Positions 35,100 to 46,798 of a stretch of 64,000 bases of DNA are shown piece by piece (position 1 is the first letter of the stretch; each line of letters starts with the position of its first letter). This DNA is from Gnetum montanum (Eukaryota; Streptophyta; Gnetopsida; Gnetales; Gnetaceae), in assembly GCA_015680685.1 (NCBI GenBank), contig MNCI01009462.1, positions 690,883 to 754,882 on the forward strand. The letters are read 5' to 3'. A program made the position numbers and the translations under genes. A model generated the notes under the pieces. That model was given only the letters and a program-made list of their open reading frames with translations. It made no database searches and was not told the origin of the DNA.

Positions 35100-35700
35100 A
35101 AGGTTATGTTAACACATACCATTACTAACTAGATCAAGGTAGGCCACCTTCCCAGGAAACTCTCTAACCCTGAAAGCCCCTTAATCTACATCCAAGTCGC
35201 TGGGAACGAACCATGTAAGGTTCTTCTTGACTCAGGTTCCAGAGTCAACTTAATATCATAGGAGATGTATAAAGCCTGGAACCTGCCTCCACTCAAGAAG
35301 AGAAATATTCAACTAGAGTTGGTTGACTAGTCCATCACCATTCCCTTGGGATTGGTGGAGGACATCATTACCACTATGTGTGGTTGATCATACCTAGCTG
35401 ATTTCCTAGTGATATAAGTCAACAAGGGACTTCCCAATTATAATGGGGAGGGCATGGCTCAGCACCATCAACGCATGCCTAGGAATCCACGATCTTTCCT
35501 TGGAAATATTTAAGGAAAACATTTATGGAAAGATCGAGAAGAAGAAAGTTCTATGCATCACATACAGTGACTCAGAGGGTGATGACATGGAGGAATGCTC
35601 AGCATCTCCTGCATGCAACTGGTGTGCCCAAGAAACTCAGATACAAAGGTGCTTGTACGTAGCAACCACGCAACAAGAGAACACCTAGTGGTTACCGGCA
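35100..35700 (+). pseudogene. Element B aspartic protease domain
   Basis: After a proline- and glutamine-rich linker (34540-35100), the frame shows CKVLLDSGSRVNLIS at about 35215-35260, the active-site D-S-G of a retropepsin. The flap and C-terminal part follow, ending in a GRAWL motif at about 35443-35457, the counterpart of the usual GRPWL. Stops at about 35328 and 35417 break it. The enzyme would have cleaved the polyprotein. No polymerase domain follows. Confidence 0.7.
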
Positions 35701-37805
35701 TGCATGGAACAAACTAGGGGAACCACTTGCACCCACAAAAAAATCATAGATACATTGGAGTATGAGCATCACCAACTTCCAACCCTTAACCTGAAAACAT
35801 CAATTGGGAGAAGTTGGACACTTTTAAGAAATTCAAACAAATGCTCATTATTTTGGATCTCTCCCTTTCAATTCAGTCATGGGGGAGATATCCACCTATG
35901 CTGATCATTTGGGGCCCTTAGTTTCTTTTAAGGTTTTTTGTTTTACACATTTTTTTTACACATATTTGTTTTACACATTTTTTTTGCACATTTTTGTTTT
36001 ACAAATTTCTTTAACTTTTCTTAGTTTTTTTTACAACACCGTTTATACTTTATCTTTTATTTTTGTATGTGTCTTATCCATTTTGTTAAGTTTATCACCT
36101 AATAAGTGCTCTTAATGATGGTATGAACTATTTTCTATCGATTTCTAATGTTTAGTTTTTACCTTTAAGTTACAATGTTGATACTAAGGTATGGTTCTTT
36201 TGATATAGCACGCAATGAATCCACTTCATCCATACATCCAAAAATTTCTATGGTCTCTCTTGGCTTGGAACTGTACAATCCCTTTCTTAATAATAAGAAC
36301 TATAACAAATCGGTGACTGGGCATTTCTCAAACTAAGGAAGGACTCAAGGATTGAAAAGGGTGTGAATTCAAGGGAACTTGATGCATTTGTGTTGGCCAT
36401 TCTCTTGGGTGCTTGGATGTTTTCTTCTTGAGTTTTCTTACCGCTTCGACGTTACCCAATTACCGGGAAGCTGAGTGAATAACAATAACAATAACAAAGT
36501 CTTTGCATGGTGTGGCTCTCATGTATAAACACAAGAAAAAATAGTGAGGATTCAAAGCACACCCCTTAGATGAAATAATCATTTGGGCTACAAGCACTAG
36601 TTATGGAACTAAAATAAAGATGTTCCCTCTAACTAAGGCCCTTCTCCCTTCCTATTCTCTCCTCCTTCGCTTCATCGGAATGGTGGTGGCTCTTTGGGGA
36701 ATGCATTCTTGTTACTTCAAGTGGATGGATCAGCCGAATTTATTAATGCGAAGTCACTAGATGTGGTTTGTTGAGGCTGGATTTGGAATGAGATTTACAA
36801 AGTCACATTAACCACGAAATACACAAGGGGCTGTACACCACCTTGTTCTTGAGACTTCCATTCCATTCTCTTCTCTCCATTTTTCACCTCATTGTCGGTT
36901 GTATCATTAGTGTATATTTTTGGTTGACGTATTGTTTTCTTTTTGGTAAATTCTTGTGGTTAAGACTTTAACTCTTGTTCCAAATGACATTCCCAAAGCC
37001 TACAGACTCTTTCATGTGGGTTTGTCAGGGCATTAAGGGCATGTGCCTACTTTAGGGAGGACCCACTGGCATTCCTATTTGGTACACCAGTTAAATTCTT
37101 TCCCTTAACATTTTACAATCAACTCTATTTTGTTCATTTCCATCTTGACATCCATTTTATTAGTGTTACAGTTGTTTCATTTTCTTCATCCTTCTTATTC
37201 CTTTTTTTTTCCATTATATCACTACCAGAGGTTCGCTCTTAGTCATGGGGGTCTTGACCAAATTTTTTCGATTTTCTCCTAACCTCTGCACCTTCGGTAG
37301 TCACCATTATTATATCTCCAAAGTCCACATCAGCCATACCACAACTCAGCCAATGAACCTTTCACTGAAGCAAGGTATCAACTACATTGTGATTCATTTA
37401 CCCTTGCTAATATAAGACTATGTTGTGTGTGCAGATGGCAATCATACAACAATGGATTGGACCTGGAGGGAACACTTGGAATGGATCAGTGCTAAAGCAA
37501 TTATGCAAGGAACAAGATGGATGGCACGTTTATGGATAAACAACGAAAGACGCAATCTTGGCGTTGGTAGTAGCAAACTTCTTCTCTCTTCTCTCTTCTC
37601 TCTCAACTGCCAAATAAGTCTTGATGTCAAATGTATAAAGTGTTCACTCTCGTTGTCATGAACACCAGTTTTGTCATGTTCTGTAATGATGATCCGTTCA
37701 CATGTTGTCCCATTCACCATTAGTTCCATTCAAGTCAATAATCCCATAACTTCTCAATATTTTGTAAGGAACTCAAGGATGAGTTTTTATTCAATCATGG
37801 GGGTA
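35701..37805. other. Non-coding 3' part of element B
   Basis: This 2.1-kb stretch lies where reverse transcriptase and integrase would be expected, but I find none of their motifs on either strand. A T-rich run with repeated 'tttacacat' lies at 35940-36010. The purine block TCATGGGGG occurs three times, at about 35877, 37239 and 37794, the last being the true polypurine tract. Small open frames (for example 37425-37661) are not recognisable. Confidence 0.5.
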
Positions 37806-38606
37806 TGATGGGATGCGATATTGCATGGGTCGTGATATCGCGTCTTCTCCTGCGATATTGCGTACACGATATCACAGTGTGCCATCAAATCTATAAATAA
37901 GAGGTGGCTCTCCCTTGTTTCTCCATCTAGATCTAGACCTTAGCCAAACTCTTGCATTTTTTTCATTCCATAGTTAAAGTAATTTCCATGTGCCCACAAT
38001 AGGAGTCCCAAAGTGAATGGATCTTTATTCGAGCAAATATTGTACTTGAGCACAAGTTTGTGTACGGAAATAAAGACAAACTTTTTGGATAAACCTTGCA
38101 GTGCATGGACTAAGCTAATTATGAATTTAATTTTTGTTAATTGTTTAAATGCTTTCGTAGTTAATTAATCTCTCTCAACCCTCAACCCTCCTAGTTAAGT
38201 GCATTCAGTACGACTGCTTCGAGCACATGCATTATGCTTGGTAATCCCAGTAACGAATAGCATTTGGTAATCCTAGAAGGTTGCATTGGTTCAGGGTGTG
38301 AACGGCAAGTGGAAACAGATACTGATGCTAAGCATTAGAACTTAGTTAATTAAAGTTAGTTACTTAGTCTCTTCACCCTTTCCCTCATTAGCATAGGTGA
38401 TAAAACATAAAAGAGATAAAAAATCACATACCTTAGACTTAACCATATAACCGTGACAAATACAAGTAAGTATGGGAAGACAATGAATGATTAAACTTAA
38501 GTGTTGCATAAGGCGTGTAGGCACTTAGATTGCAGAGTTCAACCGGATCGCGCGTGTAACGCTCGTATTCGTATGGTTGAGTGTAGGGCTACCTCGCCAC
38601 TCATCA
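37806..38606 (+). repeat. 3' LTR of element B
   Basis: This LTR is 801 bp, about 50 bp shorter than the 5' copy because part of the GATATC-rich palindromic block is missing or rearranged. The TATA box TATAAATA is at 37892-37899. It is preceded by the polypurine tract AATCATGGGGGTA and followed by the target duplication ACCAT. Confidence 0.9.
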
Positions 38607-39060
38607 ACCATGGATGCAAAGATTATTACATGTTTAGCACCAACACAAAGCCATTTGGTTAAGGAGATTGTTCCAAATACTTAAAATTTTTGTAGATGAA
38701 TTAGAATCCATGACGATTCATTCTAATAACATGATAACATTTGCATATTCAAAGAACCCTAGGCACCATGCAAAATAAAGCACATTGAGAAACATCTTGA
38801 GAAATCAATTACAACTGATGATGAATCTAGTACAATTTGAAATGTCTTTCAATGAAAAAGTATGTAATCTTTGTACAATACAAAAGCACATTCATATAAA
38901 TTATCATTGTGTTCATGAAGTAATGGCAAAGAAGGAAGTGATCTTGTAATACATTTCTAGAAGTTAGATGGTAGCAAATCCTCCAACTAAGCCTACACTT
39001 AGAGATGCATCTATGGCTCATGTTAAACCCTTAGGGTTACATAAAATTTTATTGCATGTA
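38607..39060 (+). pseudogene. Copia element D: RNase H, 3' part
   Basis: This is the continuation of the copia RNase H that was cut at 4961. With element B and one ACCAT duplication removed, the frame reads YVALST then MDAKIITCLAPTQSHLVKEI. It continues with KIFVDELESMTIHSNNM, AYSKNPRHHAK and KHIEKHL, which are the usual landmarks of the copia RNase H end. Stops interrupt it. The C-terminal tail (VKPLGLHK) fades at about 39060. Confidence 0.8.
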
Positions 39061-41070
39061 TGGGTGAACACTTCATATATCATGTATTGAGGACATTTTT
39101 CATTTATGCATATATTTTTTCTTTTATATGTGGTGTAATTATTTCTATTACATGTAAGGATCCTATGTGTATGTCATCAAGCTTAATTGATTCACTCACA
39201 TAAATAATCACTCTTTGATGCTTATAAATTAGTCAAGAAAGGATGAGACATCTAAAGTGTTGCCTTTGTATAGAGACCAAGACCAAGTCTCTATAAGGAG
39301 ACTAAATATAAATAATTCTACAATTCATATTAGTCTGAAAGTTAAATTCAAATGAAAGTTTTTTTCGCAAATCATAAAAAAACCAAGTTATTTATTTCAG
39401 TAACTAACCCATGGTTTGTGTGGTATTAGAGAGAGAGGCATATGCTCACTTGTAGTTGAGACTCTCTAGTGTATCATGGATTTCGTGGTACATGTGTTAA
39501 TTGACTAAGCGTAAGGAGGTGACTGAATGGATCCTTTCTTCCTCAACATATAAGTCTTTGTGAATACAACGTAGTTGTTCCACATAGGTGCCCTTTTGAA
39601 CATTTAACTATATCACAAAGTGAAAGGTTGGTGATCAGTAGTTTAGAATGTTACTTATGACCATAAATGATGTGGTGTCTCAAGATATCACCATGAAAGT
39701 AATTGATTTAAAGCCTAGTGACATTAGGATAAAGAGAAAACATTTAGATTACATCTATGTATTTTATGTATAGTCGATAGGTTATATTAACTTTGAGTTG
39801 TGATATGATAATGAATGTCTTGTGTCATACATTATTAATGAGAGGTGAAGTATGACTATTTTAGGGATTAGAGATACTTTGACCAATGTGTGTTTTATAT
39901 GTCTAGGGCATCTTCAAGCTACTATAGAATTAATGCCTCTATAAAGGATCATCACCCAAAGCCCCAAAGCCACAATGCTCATCCTGCTAAAAGAAATCCT
40001 AGGAGGGTTGGTAGATGAGTGAAAGCCTAACCTCTTTGAGGCTACACCTAGGTATTTGACTTGAGAAACAAGCACCATCACTCTAAATGACGGTACTTGG
40101 TTGTTGTCTCTATGTTGGCCTTAATTGGTTACAAATATAAAGCTTCCAAACATGAAAAGAGAACTTGGTGGCTTGCACTATGGATTTACCTATATAAAGG
40201 AACTAGTGACTAGATAAGCATAGTTAGCCCTTTATGCATGTCTCATCATGGGAAAGTGGAAGAATGTTAGTTTCATGTGCTATCTACATATTTGGCACTC
40301 ATGATCAAGCATGCCAAAATGAATGGGAATGGCTAAAGTTGCCAAGAGAAGCGGCTACCATTACAATAGTAATGAATCATCATTGCCACTCATGCCACTA
40401 GCACCACTTTCTCTACTTCCTACTTCTTCATATGTGGGACTCTATTAAAAGATTGTTGCTTTACGAATTTCACACTTTCACATTAGAAATAAATGTTAGC
40501 TCTTTATAGCTCAACACATCTAAATTTCTTAGTTGAAGGCATTTTTCTTAGGTAGAAAACTTTTTCTACTTTAACAATTAAGCATAGCAAGAATTTCAAG
40601 GTAAGGCTTTTACAAAAGCATTTTTGGTCATTTTTAAAGCATGAAAGCATTTTAATTTTCATTTTTTTAGCATAAGAAGTTTGGGTAGCATATAGATGGT
40701 GGTTTCATGCTGATTTTTTGGATGCCATGGATAACATCAAATGATGAAAAAAAATTGAAGGATAAGTCATAGTTTAAATGTAATTGGGTTCATAGGTATT
40801 GTACATGGGAAAATACTTGGGGAAATTTTTTTCATATGATTCTAAGATAACTAAGAATAAAACTTGAGATTGTATATAGCAATTTCCCTATTTATTTATA
40901 AGTGGATACACTTTACACTTTAGAAGCACAAGTTCAAACCCAAAATGTTAGCTTGGAGGCATATCCGAAGCATATATATATATAGTCAATTGAGTACCTT
41001 CTCAGAACTAATAAAAAGAAAATAGTAAAAATGTTGTTGACAAACATAACTTATAGGTACATCTTTGTGC
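39061..41070. other. Non-coding repeat-derived DNA beyond element D
   Basis: No gene can be supported. The 3' LTR of the copia relic would be expected here. A primer-site-like sequence TGGTATTAGAGAGAGAGGC at 39421 suggests that an LTR ends at about 39420 and that the leader of a retroelement follows. No protein domain is recognisable after it. A short TA-repeat lies near 40975-40982. The unit is probably one or more decayed LTR elements. Confidence 0.35.
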
Positions 41071-41473
41071 TATAGGACACCAATGGTGAGTAGAACGCAA
41101 TCTTCTGAACGATGTAACACAATCATTGTAAGGATGTCGACCCTGAGGTGCTGTCGCCGTGCTATCAGCTTGGCTAACCCAATCGAGCGATTGTGTTCTG
41201 GCTGAGCCGCTGTAAAATTTAAGTAAGATTGCCTCCCGAGTTTCTGCTCCCTGGATATATACACAAGTACTTCACTGACTACTTTATCTAAGCTCAAATG
41301 GTATTATACAACCCGAGCCTACTGCCCAGGTATAGTACACTAGCACACTCTGGACTCTCTCGCTTTGCTCTCTTATGTCTAATATTTTCCAAGGATACTT
41401 TATGATTCAGGCTTGCTGCAGGCTGAAATATGTCGATGATCAACTGGCATCATAAGCACTCCCAACAATGTGT
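41071..41473. other. 3' flank of the CPBP-like gene
   Basis: This stretch probably contains the 3' untranslated region of the minus-strand gene that ends at 41474. I see no additional coding exon. A short minus-strand open frame (41297-41070) has no recognisable motif. Confidence 0.4.
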
Positions 41474-44400
41474 TTACTTCCCCACACTGTTTTGCCAGAT
41501 TTTCTTGGTTCTCCGTCTTATCTTGTTTCTGTGATCGTGAATTCGCCAAAGGCCATTCCCCAGCACAACAGCAGAGTATATAGTGTGAGTAATCATGGTG
41601 GCTAGTATGTTGCTGGTCTGTAACAGCAGAAAGCAGAATAAGTTTTTTGACTTAGAAGGTTCAGTCGACAAATGGATTATTAGGCCTGGATATCGTTGCT
41701 TGGCAAGCATACCTGAATCCATTCAAACCCCAAATACAGTGCAAGAAGCGACTCCAGAAGCGGTGAGTATATTTTCTTCAATTGCCGCCTCTCGTACCAG
41801 ACTATTCTACATATTAATCAGAGATAGCAATGAGCAAAAATTTTTTCAGAATACTCGAATGAATACCCTATGAAAATAAACCAACCTGCAAAGCATTTCT
41901 TCATATCTGCTCGAGCAAGCGGATTGCGGGGCATTGCTGCCACGATGTAAGTAGGATCTGCAAGAGAGAAAGTAAACAAGAAAATCGACTTACTGTTTGT
42001 ACAATTGAGGTGAAAGAGGAAGATTAGCTTAACACGAGAACTCTAAAAACTAAAATAGGTAGACTTTGGTCTTTAAACTACTTAATAAAACTTCTATAAT
42101 ATAAAATAATAAAATAATTTTTAAATTAACTTTTGCCAGCACCTTAATAATTAAGCCTAGTTGCAGCATCTGTTGCCTACAAAGTTTCAGATTTTAAGTT
42201 GAGGGTTCACAATTAAAACATCTTACGTGACATGAAGGTTATAAGTTCATCGAACTTGGATCTAAACCTTTCATTTACGTTTTGGTTATAAGTCAAGTTG
42301 TGCTCTGTGATAAAATAAATGTTAGTGGTAAAATAAATGTTAGTTTCCTAAATTGCAGTTAATAAAAATGCGAATGGTGAATTCCAATTAAGGAATATCC
42401 ATCAGGAGGAAGGTTCCTAAATTTGTTAACCCTATACCTTTGGGAGAAGCGGCCATGTAATAGAAGGATCCAGTCAAGGCAGCAGTGATCACAGCTGCAA
42501 AACCTTGTGCAAATGGAGCAAAAGCTGGGAAAAGTCCAATCTGGAAAAACCACAGTTAAAAATAACATCGTTTTTCATTGTCAGCAAGGAAAATGGGCAT
42601 TTGGCCACTGTATTGAAACTTAGGTTTAAGATGATAAAAACAATCATAAATTTTTTTTCTATTTTCAGTGGTAACGAATTTCCCTTCGAGTTATTTTGGG
42701 CCGTTAAAAACTGATTCGGCTTCTTCGGTGCCTCAAATAACGTAATCAATCATTTCAAAATGGTTAACAAACAATGCAACGGGCTAAAAGTAATCTTTCA
42801 CTTGTTGAAATTTTTTTCTTCTGTCGATAAACTGTAAATAGACGATGGCGAATCAGACGGCGTGCTCTGTACTTACCAGGGATGCAATGCCTTGCATTTT
42901 CATTGTCTGCCAGCAATCGTTCATGAAGATATGGGAAAGACTACCCTATAAGACACAAAAATCGTTGTAAGGATAGAATGAGCGAATATAACAATGAAAA
43001 CACTCCAATTATACAAAAATCAGCACAATATTCGCAACCTGAACGGCGACACGGTAGAACAACTCCTCTCCAACAGAACTTGCTGTTACTGTAAGCATAA
43101 ACTGCCATGCCAAAGCCAAAGTACAGACAGCATTAATTCTTCTAAATACAGACTTTCTGGTACAGTTATTTTATAATAAAAAACCCACTATGATGATTAC
43201 GGCATAATTTGAAAGTAACCTGCCAAGGAGACATTCCAAGGAAGAAATTTATCAATTCTTCATCCTCAACATCTCGAATGGCTCTGGCATAACGGCATAG
43301 CTTCACCACTTCATCCTATAGACCATTCCATCAGCTAGTTAAAACTACTTAAAAAGCAAAACAAGAGCAGTAATTTCAAGAGGGAACGCAGCAACTTACA
43401 TCTAGTATAAAAAGAAGAGCCATCATAGGTGGAACTGCATAGCCAATTCCATTTAATATGGCGTCCAGCGATAGTTCCAAACCTCCCAAGCTATCCACCC
43501 CGGTAAAACAACATATAGCCTTTCCTGCCAGTGCCATTACGCCATAGATGCCTACACACCATTTGCAATCCGGTCCGAAATCAACAAAAATATAAAGCAC
43601 AATCCCAGCATTACTTGCTACCGAGTCCAACTTCTAACCTCCAATGTACGAGGCAAAATCACTTCAGAATAACCGGGGAAATGGGAAACTATTTTTAAAA
43701 TGAAGTTTAGAAGATTTGGAATTTCAATGTGAATTTCACAGAACTCTAATTACTTTCAATGTTTTTAAAAGCTAAAATACAAACAATTCACAATGGTTTG
43801 ATGAAGAAAGCAACATGCTATATTTCTGTGGAAAACTCAAAAGCAGATAGTGAAAGTATCTGGTTATATGATAATTTGATTGAGATTTAAAAGGGGAATT
43901 TGTTAGACTATGCTAAATGTTTTTGGCATTTTATTCAAAGCATGGCTAAAGCAAACTGTACTTTCTATCTTAGATATTGAAAACTTCATCAAGGCCTTTA
44001 AATGGCCTTGATCGACTCACTTCTCGTAGTAGGATCCTCTGATCATGCTTGGATCTAAAGCGCCAAACACAAGGTCTGGTCCTCGTTTGAGGGCGTGGGT
44101 TCAAATCCCCCTCCTCACGATGAAAAGGGCCAAAAACCATAAACATCACTCCGTACGCCTACGTACTCCGTCATATATCTCACATCTTCTTGCGCTTCTC
44201 GATGCGCGCTATTTCACATGTGCTTTACCACTTCCGGCTCCTCCCAGACCCCTCCACTTGGTTTTATGTTAAACTAGTTCTCCCTCCTAATCAACGCGTT
44301 TACGCTTTCAGGCTTGCTTGCTTCGTGATGTCTTCGATTCTCCGTTTTCCGGTGTCCATGCACTTCAACTCTTCAGTTTACACTTTGCACAAATCCAAAA

Positions 44401-45238
44401 CATCTTCATGCATTGAATCGGGACCATACAAGCTATTACACCATCTGATATCTCAGCAGCCTTAAGCACATAAAGGTTTTGATACTCATTTTATTACTGA
44501 ACGGCATAAATATGTGTGATATATTCTTACTCCGTCCAGGGAATCTCTATTCAATGTGATTCCTGAAATAATAAGAAATTCCTGAACAAGCACAACATTA
44601 TCCGTGACTTCGAAAACTCCGGCCTTTCCATCATACATGAAACGGAAAACAAAACCAGAGAAAAGATCTTCCGAGTTCAGACAACGCCTCTAACTCTCGA
44701 TGCTCAGACTCTCTCATTAACCGACGCGCAATTCCAGAATTCGTCGAAGCAAAAGCAGCAGTCAGTCAAACGAAAAAAGCAGGGAGCAAGTTTCGGTACC
44801 TATTCCATAAGTGACGCGCACGAGTGCGCTCATGTGTTCCAGAACGCGTACGCCGGAGTCGTCGCCCTCGAATGGAGACGCCGCGGACGGTCCTTTTACA
44901 TTTATATTCGCGGCGGCCGCGCTGTTTCTCTGTTCGATTCTCTCATCCTTCGACGCCGCCGGCGCCGAAGACGGCGAAGAAGAAGAAGGCGAAGACGAAG
45001 AAGAAGAAGAAGTCGAAGACGAAGACGAAGACGAAGACGAAGACGAAGCTCTCAAGCAACAGCATCCTCGCGAAGTTCTCCTTGCGGCGCCGTTTCGAGG
45101 CCAAACTTCGCCATTACCGCCGGCAACGGACGAAGAACAAGAAGCAGCAGCAGCAGTAGCAACCGCAGCCTTACGCGCTGCGTTCCATGGCAGCACAAGC
45201 TCCAGCGACCGAACGCCGGAGCTGCAGGACAGTTCCAT
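41474..45238 (-). CDS. Plastid CPBP/CAAX-type intramembrane protease-like protein, 9 exons
   Basis: Exons (minus): 45238-44800, 43551-43400, 43315-43220, 43101-43039, 42945-42877, 42540-42438, 41957-41886, 41801-41713, 41617-41474. All junctions are GT..AG, phases agree, and the total is about 408 residues with no stop. The ATG has a good context (GCCATGG). Exon 1 (146 residues) is Ala/Ser/Arg-rich with a long serine run, like a plastid transit peptide plus linker. Hydrophobic segments follow (YGVMALAGKAICCF; YAVPPMMALLFIL; FAAVITAALTGSFYYMAA; LLALYLGFEWI). Exon 4 carries the CPBP motif EELFYR (about residues 241-246), and exon 9 the histidine motif MITHTIYSAVVLGNG (His about 372). The usual middle motif FxxxH is not evident; PFAQGFAA stands there. 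Membership of the plant plastid CPBP family is well supported. Which member it is and whether it has protease activity remain open. Confidence 0.88.
44037..44119 (+). pseudogene. tRNA-Leu-like pseudogene in intron 1
   Basis: The stretch TCTAAAGCGCCAAACACAAG continues with GTCTGGTCCTCG, a long variable arm and GGGTTCAAATCCCC, which closely follows a plant tRNA-Leu (CAA anticodon position). The anticodon stem has one mismatch (CCAAA against TCTGG), the invariant U33 is A, and the 5' acceptor and D-arm half cannot be folded properly. I take it as a decayed tRNA or tRNA-derived repeat inside the intron, on the strand opposite to the gene. Confidence 0.6.
44965..45052. repeat. GAA/GAC trinucleotide tract in exon 1
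   Basis: On the plus strand this is a run of GAAGAC/GAAGAA triplets; on the minus strand it codes for the serine run of the CPBP-like protein. Long open frames on the plus strand here (glutamate, lysine or arginine runs) are artefacts of the repeat. Confidence 0.85.
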
Positions 45239-45990
45239 GGCAAACGCACAAGTGAACGGACACTACTTGCCGCTTAAAGATAAGGAAATCGATCGGAATT
45301 TCCGATTTTCTTTAATCCTTTGTCTCTGCTTCCTTTATGCAACAGCAGCTTGAGCGCATAAAGCATTTGGATTTCCTCGGACAAGCGAACGCCTGGCAAT
45401 AAAAAGCGAATGGAAACGGAAATGAAAATGAAAACGAAATCGAAGTCCCGAGTGCAGACAAGAGATGAGAGGGCGGCGTTGAATGTAAGGAAGAGAATAC
45501 GAATATGAATACGAATGGTGAAACGTCGTCCTGGAGTTTTGTGTGGCGGACGTTGCATGTCTGCATTCTTCTCTCACTCTCACTCTCTTCTCTTCTCTTC
45601 TTTTCTCTTCGTCGTCTTTGATTGATTGTCTGTTTGTTTGTTTGGTTATTCTGTGTGCTCCCTGCCCAGTTACTAGACCAGATGCAATCGTTACGGCCAC
45701 TCGCCAGCAGCAGCAGCAGCGGCAGCAAATCAACTCAACTGACTGGCCATGCTGTTCCTTCTCTTCCTTCAATATGTTGCGTGCGTGGTTTCCTTTGTTT
45801 TTGGGTCCGTATCATCATTGGAATGCTGTTCCTTTCAGGGATGGTCGTCCTCTGCAGATAAGATATTTGAGCGCTGGGAAATCCTTTCCGCCACTCCAAC
45901 GCCGCCACGTCACTGCGGAGTCGATAACAGATGACCAGGATTCGAAGCAGCAATTTTTCCTACTTTTAATAATATAGGTGAGGTGTTTTT
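45239..45990 (-). promoter_or_regulatory. 5' untranslated and promoter region of the CPBP-like gene
   Basis: This region lies upstream of the ATG at 45238. On the plus strand it contains a CT-rich tract at about 45565-45615 (GA-rich on the gene strand) and a CAGCAGCAG run at about 45702-45722. Several overlapping open frames occur on both strands, but none resembles a protein. The region is more GC-rich than the surrounding retroelements, as expected for a gene promoter. I could not place a convincing TATA box. Confidence 0.5.
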
Positions 45991-46798
45991 TTACGTGACG
46001 ATGCCTCGCTGCTTTTTGAGTGGCACTTAATGGTTAAAGAATCTATACAGTTTACGAAACTAAACTTGGAATTTTAACCTGAAATTTTACTTGTCTTCCC
46101 TTGGATGTACTTAGTATCCATCGGACAGAGCAATTTCATGGTTCTTTTTACTTAACTTTTTTAAAATCCATTATTCAGTGTTCATTAAAATCTAACTTAT
46201 ACCTTTGAGGTTCTATGCTAAAACTCTTACCATTAAAAAAAAAAATTAGCAAAGTGAGCAATTGCCATACCTTGAGTTTTTGCCTAAAGAAACAAAAAAT
46301 GAAGAAAGCTTAAAGTAAGAGAATACACATCAAACTAATTAATAGATTAATACAATAAGGTAGTGTTAGTACATTGAAGCTAAAAAATGTAGGTAAAGCT
46401 ACAAGCAAGTAGAAGATTAAGGCCATCACCCAAGTTCTAATACCATATTATTTCTTTTTGAGAAATTCTAATAACCATACTTTTTCTTTTTGGGAAAGAT
46501 GGAAATTTATGTAACGAAGAAATTTTTAAAACACTACCAATACTACTTTGAGTCTTCCAAATCATTGTGTAAAAGGGCAAATTCAAGATGGAATACCATT
46601 CTAAACCCTCAAGTGATATTTATTCACCATAAAACATTAGTAGATGGTTAGCATGCAACACTTAGACACCATGCATGATTGAATCATACAAACAAAACAT
46701 TCTATAGGATAAGCCAATAATGAGGTGTCTAGTGGTAATTTTCTAATCCTTTGTAAGCCTTAGACACATGGGAGTTGATAAATCATTTAAACTGGCTA
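45991..46798. other. Intergenic DNA between the CPBP-like gene and element E
   Basis: AT-rich non-coding sequence with an A-run near 46236. Nothing recognisable was found. Confidence 0.5.

Larger units (their letters stand above)
4957..38611 (+). mobile_element. Ty3/gypsy element B, complete with both LTRs and target duplication
   Basis: The element spans 4962-38606 in the plus direction and is flanked by a perfect 5-bp duplication, ACCAT (4957-4961 and 38607-38611). LTRs are 4962-5811 and 37806-38606. Both start TGATGGGATGCG and end CACTCATCA. A primer site TGGCACCATTGCCAGGGA follows the 5' LTR, and a polypurine tract TCATGGGGGTA precedes the 3' LTR. Internally there is gag (from 5958, resuming at 33042) and an aspartic protease (about 35200-35520). 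No reverse transcriptase, RNase H or integrase follows, so this copy was pol-less or lost pol, and probably moved with help from relatives. Element A is nested in its gag at 6444-33036. It inserted into the RNase H of copia element D. Confidence 0.9.

Noticed and set aside
44811-45353. Long plus-strand open frames at 44.8-45.4 kb (Glu-, Lys- or Arg-rich)
   Set aside because: They are translations of the GAA/GAC repeat opposite exon 1 of the minus-strand gene, which has proper splice sites and conserved motifs.
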